From NCBI RefSeq assembly GCF_002968285.2, contig NZ_CP134400.1, positions 4,030,001-4,094,000 on the forward strand: a stretch of 64,000 nucleotides of DNA, written 5' to 3'. Made by a program: the position numbers and the translations under genes. The stretch's first letter is position 1. Each line of letters opens with the position of its first letter. Source of the stretch: Mycobacterium sp. ITM-2016-00318. Lineage in GTDB: Bacteria; Actinomycetota; Actinomycetes; Mycobacteriales; Mycobacteriaceae. The notes beneath the pieces were generated by a model. That model was given only the letters and a program-made list of their open reading frames with translations. It did no database searches and was not told the origin of the DNA. This document shows positions 1-8,843 of this stretch, in pieces.

Positions 1-117
1 CGCCCCCGCGACCGTCTCTTGCTCACAGCGGCACATCGCGTCCCCGGCGTGTTGCGCAAAGCAGGCCGCCCGCTGCTCTACCCCAAACGCCCGTGGACAC
101 GGTCGAAACTCAGCTGA
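1..117 (+). CDS. C-terminal end of an unidentified protein (partial)
   Basis: The first frame is open from the window edge to a TGA at 115-117 and encodes 38 residues ending in GRPLLYPKRPWTRSKLS. Third codon positions are mostly G or C, as in the genuine genes of this window. The other two forward frames are also open here, so the frame choice rests on codon bias and on the early stop. The tail is basic and proline-rich and matches no family I recognise. Bases 118-156, between this stop and the next gene, show nothing further. Confidence 0.35.
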   Translation, partial: RPRDRLLLTAAHRVPGVLRKAGRPLLYPKRPWTRSKLS

Positions 118-156
118 GCGCGCTCGTCCTACGTCGGCATCGAGCGCGTCGGCTGA

Positions 157-726
157 TCAGACCTGCGGGCCCTCCGACCTGAGGTCGTCGACATTGCGCA
201 TTGCGTCGCGGAGTTTCGTGAGCCACTCCTCGGTGTGCTCACCGACCAACTTGACCGACCACGCAAGCGCGTCCGACCGCGACCGAGCGACGCCGGCGTC
301 GACGAGGGTGTCGAGTACCTGACGCTCGGGTTGGCGCAGCCGTGTCATCACCGGAACGGCGATGTGGGTGAACAGGATTCGCTCCGTCGAATCGGCGCCG
401 GCGGCCCCGATTTCCACGCCCCACGACACCTTGCGGCCGTATTTGTCCTGCGCCTCGTCGGCGATCCGCATGCGCTCCTGTCTGGTCTCCTCCCGGAACC
501 GGGAGGCGCGGCCGGATGCCCGGGCCTCGCTCTCGCCTTCGGGGTCGGGCAGCCTTCCGATGACGGTGATCTCCTCGCGGTCGACCACGACTTCCGGGTC
601 GCCGTCGAACCAGTCGGGCAAGCGGCCGGCGAACCATTCGGCTGCGTCGCCTGCGTCGGGTTGATTGGCCTGCTGCCAGCCGCCTGGGCGGCCCGCGCGT
701 CGGCCGTGTGCGTGATGATATCTCAT
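157..726 (-). CDS. conserved hypothetical protein with RHH-like C-terminus
   Basis: This is a protein of 189 residues with no family I can name. I chose the ATG at 724-726 (MRYHHAHGRRAGR) because upstream in-frame codons run into an AT-rich promoter-like stretch. The N-terminus is basic and rich in His, Arg and Gly. The middle is charged and rich in Glu and Arg. The last 55 residues contain LDTLVDAGVARSRSDALAW, which resembles the ARSRSEAL helix of ribbon-helix-helix or antitoxin-like proteins. This suggests, without proving, a DNA- or protein-binding role. Two direct 8-bp repeats abut the start codon and could be an autoregulatory site. Confidence 0.6.
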   Translation of the reverse strand: MRYHHAHGRRAGRPGGWQQANQPDAGDAAEWFAGRLPDWFDGDPEVVVDREEITVIGRLPDPEGESEARASGRASRFREETRQERMRIADEAQDKYGRKVSWGVEIGAAGADSTERILFTHIAVPVMTRLRQPERQVLDTLVDAGVARSRSDALAWSVKLVGEHTEEWLTKLRDAMRNVDDLRSEGPQV

Positions 727-741
727 GATTACATAATTACA
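726..741 (-). promoter_or_regulatory. AT-rich direct repeat at start of the RHH-like gene
   Basis: Read on the minus strand, TGTAATTA (734-741) is followed at once by TGTAATCA (726-733), so two near-identical 8-bp units run into the ATG. The stretch is strikingly AT-rich for this genome. It could hold the -10 region, an operator, or both. No binding protein is known from the sequence; self-binding by the adjacent gene product is only a guess. Confidence 0.4.
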
Positions 742-906
742 CCGTTGCACGGCAGATGAGGCGGCGTTCTCCCACGGCGAACAGGTGAAGCCTTCTCGAA
801 GCGTCGAGCGAGATCTGCGCGTCGAGAATGCGCTGACGGTGACGCTTACTCGAACTTCTTCGCCACTACCGCAGTCTCAGCGGAGCCCGCGCACGGCCCG
901 GCGCTA

Positions 907-1107
907 TCAGCGTTTCATCAACACGGCGGCTCCCCCGCCGAGCACCATCCCGATCAGCAGGAGCGCGGCCCAGCCGACGCCGAAGAACCACCACACCCCA
1001 GCCAGCGCTATGACGGCGGGCGACACGGCGAACAGCACCATGCCGGGGTGCTGCCTGATGACCCAGAGGGCGCTCTGCGCACGCACTCGATCGATTTCCT
1101 TTGCCAT
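907..1107 (-). CDS. small two-helix membrane protein
   Basis: This gene encodes 66 residues. A short charged N-terminus (MAKEIDRVRAQSALW) is followed by two hydrophobic segments, about residues 23-42 and 44-62, with a tight Val-Gly-Trp turn between them and a KR end that favours a cytoplasmic C-terminus. The pattern is that of a real small membrane protein. A forward-strand frame covering the same bases has poor amino-acid composition and was left out. The function is unknown. It is divergent from the AIM24 gene. Confidence 0.55.
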   Translation of the reverse strand: MAKEIDRVRAQSALWVIRQHPGMVLFAVSPAVIALAGVWWFFGVGWAALLLIGMVLGGGAAVLMKR

Positions 1108-1178
1108 CTAATAAGCATGCCAGCGTCGCGCGAACCACGGCATAGTGTCTTCGAAAGCCCGACGCAGAGGAGCGAATC

Positions 1179-2087
1179 GTGACCGGACCTCAAGCCGGCA
1201 GTTGGCAACCAGATCCCGAGGGCCGCTACGAGTACCGCTGGTGGGATGGGCAACGCTGGACGGATCAGGTGTCGCAGCGGGGTCAGGTCAGCCGCGCGCC
1301 GATGGGCGGCGCACCCGCACCGGGCGGCGCGCCGAGCCCGCCAGGCGGACAGCCGCAGGCGCAGGTTCAGCAGGGCGGGCCGCCGCAGGGCGGCCATGCC
1401 CCGGCCGGCGACGGGTTCGCGGGCATCACCGGCGAGCTCGTCGACGGACGGTTCAGCGAGAAAGAAGCCAAGCCGATCGCGAACCAGAACTCGAAACTTC
1501 TGCGCGTGCGCCTCGGCGAACCGTTCATGGCGCGTCAGGGCGCCATGGTTGCCTATCAGGGCAACGTGGACTTCGCGTTCGAGGGCGGCGGCGCCGGGCG
1601 CTTCATCAAGAAGGCCCTGACCGGTGAGGGGCTGCCGCTGATGCGCTGCCAGGGTCAGGGCGATGTATTTCTGGCCGAGCGGGCCTACGACGTCCATCTG
1701 TTGAACATCAACGACTCCGGACTGTCGATCAGCGGCAAGAACGTGCTGGCCTTCTCGTCGAGCCTGGACTGGAACATCGAGCGGGTGAAGGGTGGCAGCA
1801 TCGCGACTGGCGGGCTGTTCAACACGACGTTGCGCGGCACCGGGTGGGTGGCGTTGACGACCGACGGCCCGCCGGTGGTGCTCAACGCCGCGGAGGCGCC
1901 GACGTTCGCGGACACCAACGCTGTGGTGGCGTGGTCGGCGAACCTGCAGACGCAGCTGAAGACGAGCTTCAAGGCGGGTGCGCTGATCGGGCGCGGGTCC
2001 GGCGAGGCGGTCCAGGTGTCGTTCCACGGGCAGGGCTTCGTCATCGTTCAGCCTTCGGAGGGCTTCCCGGTCACCCCGGCCGCATAA
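1179..2087 (+). CDS. DUF2510 and AIM24-family protein
   Basis: This gene encodes 302 residues. Residues 8-35 (GSWQPDPEGRYEYRWWDGQRWT) form the short Trp-rich DUF2510 module typical of actinobacterial membrane-associated proteins. A Gly/Pro/Gln-rich linker follows to about residue 75. The remainder is an AIM24 (TIM24-like) beta-sandwich with characteristic Gly-rich turns such as FEGGGAGRFIKK. AIM24 proteins were named from a yeast mitochondrial family; their bacterial role is unknown. The GTG start is chosen because AGAGGAG lies just upstream, and a TAGTGT box sits at about 1142-1147. The stop is one base from the convergent dtd stop. Confidence 0.8.
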   Translation: MTGPQAGSWQPDPEGRYEYRWWDGQRWTDQVSQRGQVSRAPMGGAPAPGGAPSPPGGQPQAQVQQGGPPQGGHAPAGDGFAGITGELVDGRFSEKEAKPIANQNSKLLRVRLGEPFMARQGAMVAYQGNVDFAFEGGGAGRFIKKALTGEGLPLMRCQGQGDVFLAERAYDVHLLNINDSGLSISGKNVLAFSSSLDWNIERVKGGSIATGGLFNTTLRGTGWVALTTDGPPVVLNAAEAPTFADTNAVVAWSANLQTQLKTSFKAGALIGRGSGEAVQVSFHGQGFVIVQPSEGFPVTPAA

Positions 2088-2088
2088 A

Positions 2089-2520
2089 TCAGAGCTCCAA
2101 CTGAACGGTCACCGGCCCGTCGTTGACGAGCGCGACCTGCATGTCGGCGCCGAATACGCCGGTTTCGACACTCGCCCCCAGCTGACGCAGGGCTTCGGCG
2201 AACGCCGTCACAAGCGGTTCCGCTACGGCGCCGGGTGCCGCGGCGCTCCACGTCGGACGCCTGCCCTTCACCGTGTTGGCGTACAACGTGAACTGGCTGA
2301 CGACGAGGATCGGGGCCCCGACATCGGCTGCCGACTTCTCGTCATCGAGAATTCGCAACTGCCATAGCTTTTCGGCCAACCGCTGCGCCTTGTTCTCGTC
2401 GTCGTCATGCGTGACGCCGACGAACGCGAGCAGACCCTGACCTTCCGGTGCGATGGCGCCGACGGTCTCACCGTCGACGGTCACCGACGCCGAGGCGACC
2501 CGCTGCACGAGGATGCGCAC
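2089..2520 (-). CDS. dtd: D-aminoacyl-tRNA deacylase
   Basis: This enzyme hydrolyses D-amino acids (and glycine mischarged on tRNA-Ala) from tRNA, protecting translation. It has 143 residues, the usual family length, and works as a cytosolic homodimer. The two signature motifs are present: SQFTLY at residues 75-80 and the NDGPVT form of the Gly-cisPro motif at 133-138. The N-terminus [13 protein letters not shown] is canonical. It lies 10 bases downstream of the DUF305 lipoprotein gene on the same strand and is probably co-transcribed, which would place a translation-quality gene behind a metal-responsive promoter. Confidence 0.95.
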   Translation of the reverse strand: MRILVQRVASASVTVDGETVGAIAPEGQGLLAFVGVTHDDDENKAQRLAEKLWQLRILDDEKSAADVGAPILVVSQFTLYANTVKGRRPTWSAAAPGAVAEPLVTAFAEALRQLGASVETGVFGADMQVALVNDGPVTVQLEL

Positions 2521-2530
2521 GGCGATGAGG

Positions 2531-3175
2531 CTACAGCGTCTCGAGGATGCCCTTCATCGTGTCGATCTCTTCTTTTTGGGTCTTGACGATCGTGCGCGCC
2601 ATCTCGATTGCAGGCGCGAACGTGCCGTCCTCGATTTCGTTCTGCGCCATGTCGATTGCGCCTTCATGGTGGGTGATCATGCCCGTCAGGAAAAGCCTGT
2701 TCGCCTCGCTACCCTGAGCGTTCTTCAACGCCGTCATCTGCTCGTCGGACATCATTCCCATCGCGTCGCCGGACATGCCTTCCATGTCGTGACCGCCCTC
2801 GGTCGCATTCATGGGCGGCATCGGCGGGTTGCCCCACTGGTCGAGCCAGCCCTGCATCTGCTTGATCTCGGGACCCTGTGCGGCCTTGATCGCCTTGGCG
2901 AGCTCGGTGATTCGCGGGTCGACTCCTTGCTTCGCCAGCACGACGTCGCTCATCTCAACCGCCTGCCGGTGATGCGGGATCATGTGCTGCGCGAACATGA
3001 CATCTGCGTCGTTGCGATCGCCCGCGCTCGGCGCTGCGGTCGCCGACGTAGCCGAGGAGCCATGGGCTTCCGAGTGCCCACTGCTCGAATCGCTGCCGCT
3101 GTCGGTGCCACCGCATCCGGCGATCAGGAGCGCCGCGATGGCGCCTGCACTGACCAGAACCGCCCGTTTCAACAT
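2531..3175 (-). CDS. DUF305 lipoprotein, probable copper-responsive
   Basis: This is a lipoprotein of 214 residues with a lipobox ending at Cys21 (LLIAGC). A Ser/Gly/His-rich spacer precedes a DUF305 domain (ferritin-like four-helix fold). It carries the typical His/Met clusters HMIPHH (64-69) and MITHH (166-170), plus a Met-rich loop around residues 119-142. These residues could bind copper or silver at the cell surface. GGAGGG lies just before the ATG. It is divergent from the copper P-type ATPase across a perfect inverted repeat, which supports a role in copper handling. This role is inferred from context and composition and is not established for this protein. Confidence 0.88.
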   Translation of the reverse strand: MLKRAVLVSAGAIAALLIAGCGGTDSGSDSSSGHSEAHGSSATSATAAPSAGDRNDADVMFAQHMIPHHRQAVEMSDVVLAKQGVDPRITELAKAIKAAQGPEIKQMQGWLDQWGNPPMPPMNATEGGHDMEGMSGDAMGMMSDEQMTALKNAQGSEANRLFLTGMITHHEGAIDMAQNEIEDGTFAPAIEMARTIVKTQKEEIDTMKGILETL

Positions 3176-3207
3176 CTCACCCTCCAGTTAGTTCGTCGTC
3201 ATCTTTA

Positions 3208-3230
3208 CCTATACCCCCTACGGGTATAGG
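3208..3230. promoter_or_regulatory. CsoR-like operator between the DUF305 gene and the Cu ATPase
   Basis: A perfect inverted repeat has 9-base arms, CCTATACCC (3208-3216) and GGGTATAGG (3222-3230), around a 5-base spacer CCTAC. This matches the ATACCC...GGGTAT pattern of copper-sensing CsoR-family operators. The right arm contains TATAGG, 8 bases before the ATPase ATG, and the left arm gives the same hexamer on the other strand for the lipoprotein gene. One bound repressor could therefore silence both directions. No csoR gene lies in the window. Confidence 0.7.
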
Positions 3231-3238
3231 ATGGCAAC

Positions 3239-5482
3239 ATGCCGTCCGCTCCCGACACCACCGACCGACGCGAGGTCGCCCTGACGATCGGCGGGATGTC
3301 GTGCGCGTCGTGTGCGGCGCGGATCGAGAAGAAGCTGAACCAGGTGGATGGCGTCATCGCAACCGTCAACTTCGCCACCGAGCAGGCTTTTGTCGACTTC
3401 CCGAACAGCATCTCCCCCGGTGAACTGGTCGCCGCGGTCGAGGAAACCGGTTACACCGCGACGCTACCCCGGTCGGCGGGGCAGTCCGCTTCTGAGTCCG
3501 GCCCCGATGAGACGGCTTCGTGGCGCCGCCGACTGTTGATCTCGGCGACGCTGAGCATTCCGGTGGTGCTGCTGTCGATGGTGCCCGCGCTGCAGTTCGA
3601 CTACTGGCAGTGGGTGGCGCTTGCCCTCGCCACGCCTGTCGCGGCGTGGGGTGCGTGGCCGTTCCATCGCGCGGCGCTCACCAACCTCCGCCACCGAGCG
3701 GCGACCATGGACACCCTCATCTCCGTGGGCGTCGCGGCGGCCTACCTGTGGTCGGTGTGGGCGCTGCTGTTCACCCACGCGGGCGAACCAGGTATGACGA
3801 TGAGACTCAGCCTCGTCGCCGGCAAGGACGGCGCACCGCATCTCTATCTCGAGGTCGCGGCGGCCGTCACGACCTTCATCCTCGCGGGACGCTATTTCGA
3901 ATCGCGCGCCAAGCGCAGTTCCGGCGCGGCGCTGCGGGCGCTGCTCGACATGGGCGCCAAGGACGTCGCCGTGTTGCGCGACGGATCGACCGAAACATGG
4001 CTCCCGATAGAGCAACTCGTCGTCGGCGACATTTTCGTCGCGCGCCCGGGCGAGAAGATCGCGACCGACGGCGTCGTGGTTTCCGGGACATCCGCGATCG
4101 ATGCATCGATGCTGACCGGCGAGCCCGTTCCCGTCGAAGTAGGGCCAGGCGACGACGTCGTTGGAGCGACTGTCAACGTCGGGGGACGGCTCGAAATCCG
4201 CGCCACCCGCGTGGGCTCAGACACCCAACTCGCCCAGATCGCCAGGCTGGTCGCCGATGCACAGAGCGGCAAGGCCGACGTGCAGCGGCTGGCCGACCGC
4301 ATATCGGCGGTCTTCGTGCCCATCGTCATCGGCCTTTCGCTTGCGACACTGGCGGTGTGGCTTGTCGTCGGCGCTTCCGCGACCGCCGCGTTCACCGCCG
4401 CGGTCGCGGTGCTCATCATCGCCTGTCCATGCGCGCTCGGGCTCGCGACCCCGACCGCCCTGCTGGTCGGAACCGGACGCGGCGCGCAGCTTGGCCTTCT
4501 GATCAAGGGGCCGCAGGTGCTGGAGTCCACTCGCCGGATCGACACCGTCGTGCTCGACAAGACCGGCACGATCACCACGGGAACGATGACGGTCATCTCC
4601 GTGCATGCGGCCGACGACGCCGATGACGCCGAAATGCTGCGGTTGTCAGGCGCACTCGAGCATGCCTCGGAGCATCCGATCGGCAGGGCCATCGCAGCGC
4701 GCGCCGCCGAAGGCGGCCCACTGCCGCAGGTGGCCGACTTCGAAAACCACGGCGGCAGAGGCGTCACCGGCACCGTGGAGGGCCTTTCGCTTGCCGCCGG
4801 ACGATACAGCTGGGTGCGCGAGGCCGGGGCACTGGACCCGCCCGCCGAGCTTCTTCAGGCGGCCGATGACGCCGAAGCCGGTGGCATGACCCCGATCTGG
4901 CTGGCCGTCGACGGTCGCCTCCGTGCGGTGGTCGTCGTCTCGGACACCATCAAGGAGACATCGCAGTCCGCGATCAACGACATGCGGGGCCTTGGCCTGA
5001 CGCCCGTGCTGGTCACCGGCGACAACCGGCGCGCGGCCGATGCCGTAGCGGCCCAGCTCGGCATCGACGAGGTGATCGCGGAGGTGCTGCCCGCCGGGAA
5101 GGTCGATGAGATCAAGCGGCTGCAGGATGAGGGCAAGGTCGTCGCGATGGTCGGCGACGGGGTGAACGACGCGGCCGCGCTCGCACAGGCCGACCTCGGG
5201 CTGGCGATGGGCACCGGCACCGACGTGGCCATCGCCGCCTCGGACCTCACCCTCGTGCGCGGCGATCTACGGGCGGCCCCCGATGCCATCCGGCTGTCCC
5301 GTGCCACCCTGCGAACGATCAAGGGCAATCTGTTCTGGGCCTTCGCCTACAACATCGCCGCCCTGCCCCTGGCCGCGATGGGGCTGCTGAACCCGCTGAT
5401 AGCTGGTGCCGCGATGGCTTTCAGCTCGGTGTTCGTCGTCACGAACAGCCTGCGGCTGCGCCGTTTCGCGCCGTCTCGATGA
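3239..5482 (+). CDS. copA: copper-translocating P-type ATPase
   Basis: This P1B-type ATPase has 747 residues and probably exports Cu(I) across the plasma membrane. A single N-terminal heavy-metal-associated domain holds GMSCASC (metal-binding Cys22 and Cys25). The intramembrane CPC site is at 396-398, the phosphorylated Asp440 lies in [11 protein letters not shown] is in the ATP domain and GDGVND is in the hinge. The Cys-Pro-Cys type and the CsoR-like operator point to copper rather than zinc or cobalt. M. tuberculosis relatives are the Ctp ATPases such as CtpV. The -10-like TATAGG only 8 bases before the ATG suggests a leaderless or nearly leaderless mRNA. Confidence 0.93.
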   Translation: MPSAPDTTDRREVALTIGGMSCASCAARIEKKLNQVDGVIATVNFATEQAFVDFPNSISPGELVAAVEETGYTATLPRSAGQSASESGPDETASWRRRLLISATLSIPVVLLSMVPALQFDYWQWVALALATPVAAWGAWPFHRAALTNLRHRAATMDTLISVGVAAAYLWSVWALLFTHAGEPGMTMRLSLVAGKDGAPHLYLEVAAAVTTFILAGRYFESRAKRSSGAALRALLDMGAKDVAVLRDGSTETWLPIEQLVVGDIFVARPGEKIATDGVVVSGTSAIDASMLTGEPVPVEVGPGDDVVGATVNVGGRLEIRATRVGSDTQLAQIARLVADAQSGKADVQRLADRISAVFVPIVIGLSLATLAVWLVVGASATAAFTAAVAVLIIACPCALGLATPTALLVGTGRGAQLGLLIKGPQVLESTRRIDTVVLDKTGTITTGTMTVISVHAADDADDAEMLRLSGALEHASEHPIGRAIAARAAEGGPLPQVADFENHGGRGVTGTVEGLSLAAGRYSWVREAGALDPPAELLQAADDAEAGGMTPIWLAVDGRLRAVVVVSDTIKETSQSAINDMRGLGLTPVLVTGDNRRAADAVAAQLGIDEVIAEVLPAGKVDEIKRLQDEGKVVAMVGDGVNDAAALAQADLGLAMGTGTDVAIAASDLTLVRGDLRAAPDAIRLSRATLRTIKGNLFWAFAYNIAALPLAAMGLLNPLIAGAAMAFSSVFVVTNSLRLRRFAPSR

Positions 5483-5488
5483 ACCGTC

Positions 5489-5650
5489 TCAGCTAGCCTG
5501 CGGCATCATCGGCTTGCAGTAGGCGCACAAGCCCATGCCAAGGGCCGGATATCCACACGCGGGGCAAATCGACGACAGGGTAAGCAGTTCCGACGCCGCA
5601 GTGATCGGTGAGCGGGGCTCCCGAGGTGCGGTGGTGCTTGATATGTCCAT
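5489..5650 (-). CDS. 53-residue zinc-ribbon protein
   Basis: This short frame encodes a protein starting MDISSTTAPRE. Its C-terminal half holds the pattern CPACGYPALGMGLCAYC, with Cys29, Cys32, Cys42 and Cys45 forming a CxxC-x9-CxxC zinc ribbon. The Cys spacing together with a purine-rich leader (AAAGGG) before the ATG supports a real gene. The first 25 residues look disordered. Such small single-knuckle proteins may bind nucleic acid or act as metal-dependent adaptors; no specific role is claimed. Its 3' end lies 6 bases after the convergent Cu ATPase stop. Confidence 0.65.
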   Translation of the reverse strand: MDISSTTAPREPRSPITAASELLTLSSICPACGYPALGMGLCAYCKPMMPQAS

Positions 5651-5694
5651 TTCCCGACCCTTTCCCCTGACCGCGATGGGCTACCCCGTGATCT

Positions 5695-5705
5695 TGTTAT
5701 TAACA
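5695..5705. promoter_or_regulatory. TGTTA-n-TAACA palindrome upstream of the zinc-ribbon gene
   Basis: The 11-bp sequence TGTTATTAACA is an inverted repeat (arms TGTTA/TAACA) about 45 bases before the start of the zinc-ribbon gene. It lies in a locally AT-rich patch. On the minus strand the same area reads GTGTT, 15 bases, then GGGTA (TACCC at 5682-5686), a weak match to a SigF-type promoter. The site may be an operator or part of a promoter. Confidence 0.35.
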
Positions 5706-5798
5706 CCCCTGTCACTAAGATTTTCTGCGTCGAGGCCCATAGTTGAGTCGGGAGTGACTCGAGTGATTTACGGGACGGCCCGGCGCCCTTCGGGCGTA

Positions 5799-6923
5799 CT
5801 ATTCGTCGTCCGCTGAGCGGGCACGAAACAGCTTCACTTCGCCCTTGATCCCCTTGATGTGCCGCCCCCCGGCGAACGACCAGCCGAACTCGTCGCCCTC
5901 ACCGATCGCGTCGCGTGCCGACTCGGCGACGAGCACGGTGCCCGGACGAGCCACCGACGTCACCCTGCTCGCCAGATTCACCGGGCTGCCGAACCAGTCG
6001 CCCGCCCGCTGGACCGCGCCGCCGGAGGCCAATCCGACGCGCAGTGGGGGCAGATCCTCTTTCTCAGCGGTGGCGAGCAACTGCAGAGCGGCCCGCAGAA
6101 GCGCCGCAGCATCGGTGGCGACGAACATCACCGCATCGCCGATCGTCTTGATGAAGTGCACGGGCGGCGCCGCGACGTCGCGCGCAAGGCCGGACAGCCG
6201 GTTCGCGAGGTTCTCCAGCTCCTCGGGTGGCACGCCCTCGCCGAGCCGGGTGAACCCGACGAGATCGGCGAAGCAGACCGTCACCTCGCGTGCGCCAGGC
6301 AACTTTCCGGCCGCGCGCTCGGCAGCGTTGATCGCCTCGGTCTCCATCCCGTGGCGCAGCTGCAGCCGCAGCACATCCTCGGCCAGCGGGCCCAACATCG
6401 GCGAAACCCGTTGCACCACTTCGCTGTAGGCCTTGGCGGTCTGCAGTTCGGTGGCCCCGGGCTTGATGACCCTTTCGAGCACGGCCTGTCGCATGACCTC
6501 GGCCGTCTGCGCCATCCCCTGACCGAGCACGCGCGCCACGGCGATGACTTGATCGCGGGTGAACCCCACGTCGAGGAACGCCTGCGCCCGCGCTGCCGCC
6601 TCGGCGTCTGCACGGAGATGCACCGGTGCGTCGGGATCGTCGATTCGAGGCAGTCCGAGGGCGCGCTGCATGGCCTCGAGGAGTTCCAGGTCGACACCGG
6701 TCGTCTCACAGATCTCGCGGGCTGACACGTGCACGCCGTCGTCGCCCATGATGCGACCCGCCTGCATCTGCATCGGTGCGATGTCAGTTCGGATGTGCTC
6801 GACGGTGAAGCCCTCGCCGAGCAGCCATTCGATCAGCTCGGCGCGCTCGGCCCGGGCCTGCCCCTCGAGGCCGTCGAGAAGCCCCGATGCCTCGATCGCT
6901 TCGGTACTCCTGTCGTCGGACAC
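5799..6923 (-). CDS. pH-sensing class III adenylate cyclase (Rv1264-like)
   Basis: This enzyme converts ATP to cAMP in the cytosol. About 374 residues are present: an N-terminal regulatory domain (to about residue 185) of the type that inhibits and pH-gates M. tuberculosis Rv1264, then a class III catalytic domain. Catalytic motifs seen are FADLVGFT (metal-binding Asp), [11 protein letters not shown] (the adenine-selecting Lys and an Asp) and NLASRV (Asn and Arg of the transition state). I prefer the GTG at 6921-6923, because a longer start at 6977 would run into the divergent glycosylase gene. A shared promoter lies in the 23-base gap. Synteny with amiB2 matches Rv1263-Rv1264. Confidence 0.9.
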   Translation of the reverse strand: MSDDRSTEAIEASGLLDGLEGQARAERAELIEWLLGEGFTVEHIRTDIAPMQMQAGRIMGDDGVHVSAREICETTGVDLELLEAMQRALGLPRIDDPDAPVHLRADAEAAARAQAFLDVGFTRDQVIAVARVLGQGMAQTAEVMRQAVLERVIKPGATELQTAKAYSEVVQRVSPMLGPLAEDVLRLQLRHGMETEAINAAERAAGKLPGAREVTVCFADLVGFTRLGEGVPPEELENLANRLSGLARDVAAPPVHFIKTIGDAVMFVATDAAALLRAALQLLATAEKEDLPPLRVGLASGGAVQRAGDWFGSPVNLASRVTSVARPGTVLVAESARDAIGEGDEFGWSFAGGRHIKGIKGEVKLFRARSADDE

Positions 6924-6946
6924 CGCCTCAACGTATACCTGTAGTC
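6924..6946. promoter_or_regulatory. compact bidirectional promoter
   Basis: Only 23 bases separate the proposed cyclase and glycosylase start codons. At the centre is GTATAC, which supplies TATACC on the plus strand and TATACG on the minus strand, each about 8-9 bases before a GTG. This is the expected geometry for two leaderless transcripts sharing one palindromic -10 core. Any regulator binding here would control both genes. Confidence 0.5.
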
Positions 6947-7438
6947 GTGACGGGACCGCTGCTGGAGGGTTTGCCACCGATCGCCGACGACGACGCGCAG
7001 ATCCTCATCCTCGGCAACATGCCGAGCGTACTGTCGCTGGCGGCACAGCAGTACTACGGCAATCCGCGCAACGGTTTCTGGCGAATCACCGGCGACATCT
7101 TCGGTTTCGCCCCTGACTGCGACTACCGGCATCGCACCGCTGCCCTGCGCGGCTGCGGCGTCGCCGTCTGGGACGTGCTGCGACTGTGCCGACGCGAGGG
7201 CAGCCTCGACTCGGCGATCGAACCGGACAGCATGGTGGCCAACGACTTCGAATCGTTCTTCGACACGCACCCCGCAATCGACCGGGTGTTCTTCAACGGC
7301 GCCGCAGCCGAGAAGAACTACATCCGTCTGGCCCGTGTCGACCGCCCACTGCGCTACCGCAGACTGCCGTCCACGAGCCCGGCCCAGACGATGCGCTACG
7401 AGGACAAGTTGGCGGCGTGGCGGTCGGCGCTTCGTTAG
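6947..7438 (+). CDS. family-6 hypoxanthine (deoxyinosine) DNA glycosylase
   Basis: This protein has 163 residues. The N-terminus carries [17 protein letters not shown] followed by NPRNGFW, the signature of the family-6 (HDG) branch of the uracil-glycosylase superfamily, which removes hypoxanthine from deaminated adenine. FFNGAAAEK and LPSTSPAQ near the C-terminus are the expected later motifs. The GTG at 6947 is chosen because it gives the usual N-terminus ([16 protein letters not shown]) and is preceded by TATACC. A longer start at 6887 would overlap the cyclase. The stop overlaps the convergent amidase by 4 bases. Confidence 0.85.
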   Translation: MTGPLLEGLPPIADDDAQILILGNMPSVLSLAAQQYYGNPRNGFWRITGDIFGFAPDCDYRHRTAALRGCGVAVWDVLRLCRREGSLDSAIEPDSMVANDFESFFDTHPAIDRVFFNGAAAEKNYIRLARVDRPLRYRRLPSTSPAQTMRYEDKLAAWRSALR

Positions 7439-8826
7439 GAGATCGGCGGCCTGCGATGCGCCCACGGCCGCGCCTTCTCGATCTGCGCGGCCAGTGACAA
7501 CAGCGTGGCTTCGTCGAAAGGCCTGCCCACCATCTGGATCGATGTCGGCAGTCCGTCCGCGTCGACGTCCCACGGCACGACTGCCGCCGGCTGGCCGGTG
7601 CCGTTGAACATCGCCTGGAACGGCACACGCTGGGCGACGAGGGCTAGCGTCGCCACGGCGCCGCGTCGCTGGTAGGCCCCGATCCGCGATGGCCCGCCGG
7701 CGGTGCCCGGCGTGATCACGACGTCGACGTCGTCAAAGATCGACAGAACACGTTGCGACAGTTTGCTTTCCGCTCCCCGAATCGCGGCCATCCGCCGGTC
7801 GGAGATCAACCCGCCGAGCCGGGCGAAGGTGCGGGTGCGCTTCTCCAGACGGTCCTTGCGGGGAAGCGTCTGCACATCGTCGTAGACACCTCGGAAGTAC
7901 CGAGGCAGCAACTGACCGTAGACCGCGCGTGCCGGATAGTCGGGATCGCGGACCACCACCTCGTGGCCGAGTTCGCGCAGGAGCACCCCGGCCTCGTCGA
8001 CGGCCGCGCGCTGCGCCCGACCGACCCGCGCCGTCAGTGGCGGCGGCACCTTGGTGCTCAGCGCAATCCGCAATCGCCCCGGTTCGCGAGCTGCCGCGTC
8101 GACGAAACCGCCCGTGGCGGCGGGCGTTGTCGACGTCGCGTCCAAAAACAGTGCCGCATCCTCGACGGTCCGCGCCATCGGGCCGTTGACCGACAAGCCG
8201 TTCCACGCGCCGTCGTGCGGCGCCAATGGGACCCGGTCGCGCTGGGGTTTGATCCCGAACAGCCCGCACCACGTCGACGGAATCCGAATGGATCCCATCC
8301 CGTCGGAGCCCAGCGCCATCGCGGCCAGACCCGCGGCAACCGCAGCGCCACTGCCGCCGCTGCTGCCGCCAGGAGTTCGGTTGGTGTCCCACGGGTTTCG
8401 CGTCGCGCCGAACTGAAGGGTCTCGGTGAACGACCACAGCATCATCTCGGGCACCCTCGTCTTGCCCAGGATGACGGCGCCCGCCGCACGCAGCCTGCGC
8501 ACCACCTCCGCATCGTCGGCCTTGGCAGCTCCGTACGCATCGGTGCCGTAGGTCGTCACCTCCCCGGCGACGTCGACGTCGTCCTTGATCGCGATCGGTA
8601 CCCCGAGTAGCGGCAACCGCTCGCCGCCGTCGAGGCGCGCCTGCGCGGCGGCGGCCTCGGCGCGTGCCGCACGGCCGAGCACGACGCGGTAGGACCCGAG
8701 TGTCGGATCGAGCCGGGCGATGCGGTCGAGATACAGGTCAAGCAGCGCCGGTGCGGTGATGGCGCCCGCGGCAAGGAGCCGCGCCTGTTCCGCGGCGCCC
8801 GCGAAGGCGAGTTCGGTGGACTCCAC
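7435..8826 (-). CDS. amiB2: amidase, AmiB2-like
   Basis: This amidase-signature hydrolase has 463 residues and hydrolyses an unknown carboxamide. The Ser-cisSer-Lys triad is visible as Lys81 (AIKDD), Ser155 (GGSSGGSG) and Ser179 (GMGSIRIPS). The last forms the nucleophile motif. Length and context, next to the cyclase, match M. tuberculosis Rv1263 (amiB2). There is no signal peptide, so it is cytosolic. Convergent with the glycosylase and sharing 4 bases with it. The substrate cannot be read from the sequence, and a GatA role is unlikely because gatB and gatC are absent here. Confidence 0.9.
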   Translation of the reverse strand: MESTELAFAGAAEQARLLAAGAITAPALLDLYLDRIARLDPTLGSYRVVLGRAARAEAAAAQARLDGGERLPLLGVPIAIKDDVDVAGEVTTYGTDAYGAAKADDAEVVRRLRAAGAVILGKTRVPEMMLWSFTETLQFGATRNPWDTNRTPGGSSGGSGAAVAAGLAAMALGSDGMGSIRIPSTWCGLFGIKPQRDRVPLAPHDGAWNGLSVNGPMARTVEDAALFLDATSTTPAATGGFVDAAAREPGRLRIALSTKVPPPLTARVGRAQRAAVDEAGVLLRELGHEVVVRDPDYPARAVYGQLLPRYFRGVYDDVQTLPRKDRLEKRTRTFARLGGLISDRRMAAIRGAESKLSQRVLSIFDDVDVVITPGTAGGPSRIGAYQRRGAVATLALVAQRVPFQAMFNGTGQPAAVVPWDVDADGLPTSIQMVGRPFDEATLLSLAAQIEKARPWAHRRPPIS

Positions 8827-8843
8827 GCGCGGAGCGTATCCGC

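Noticed and set aside
785..1111. Forward-strand frame of 108 residues
   Set aside because: Lies opposite a convincing two-helix membrane protein and has a Ser/Arg/Pro composition typical of shadow frames.
5671..5710. Definite SigF promoter for the zinc-ribbon gene
   Set aside because: The -35 is GTGTT and not GTTT, so it is mentioned only as a weak possibility.
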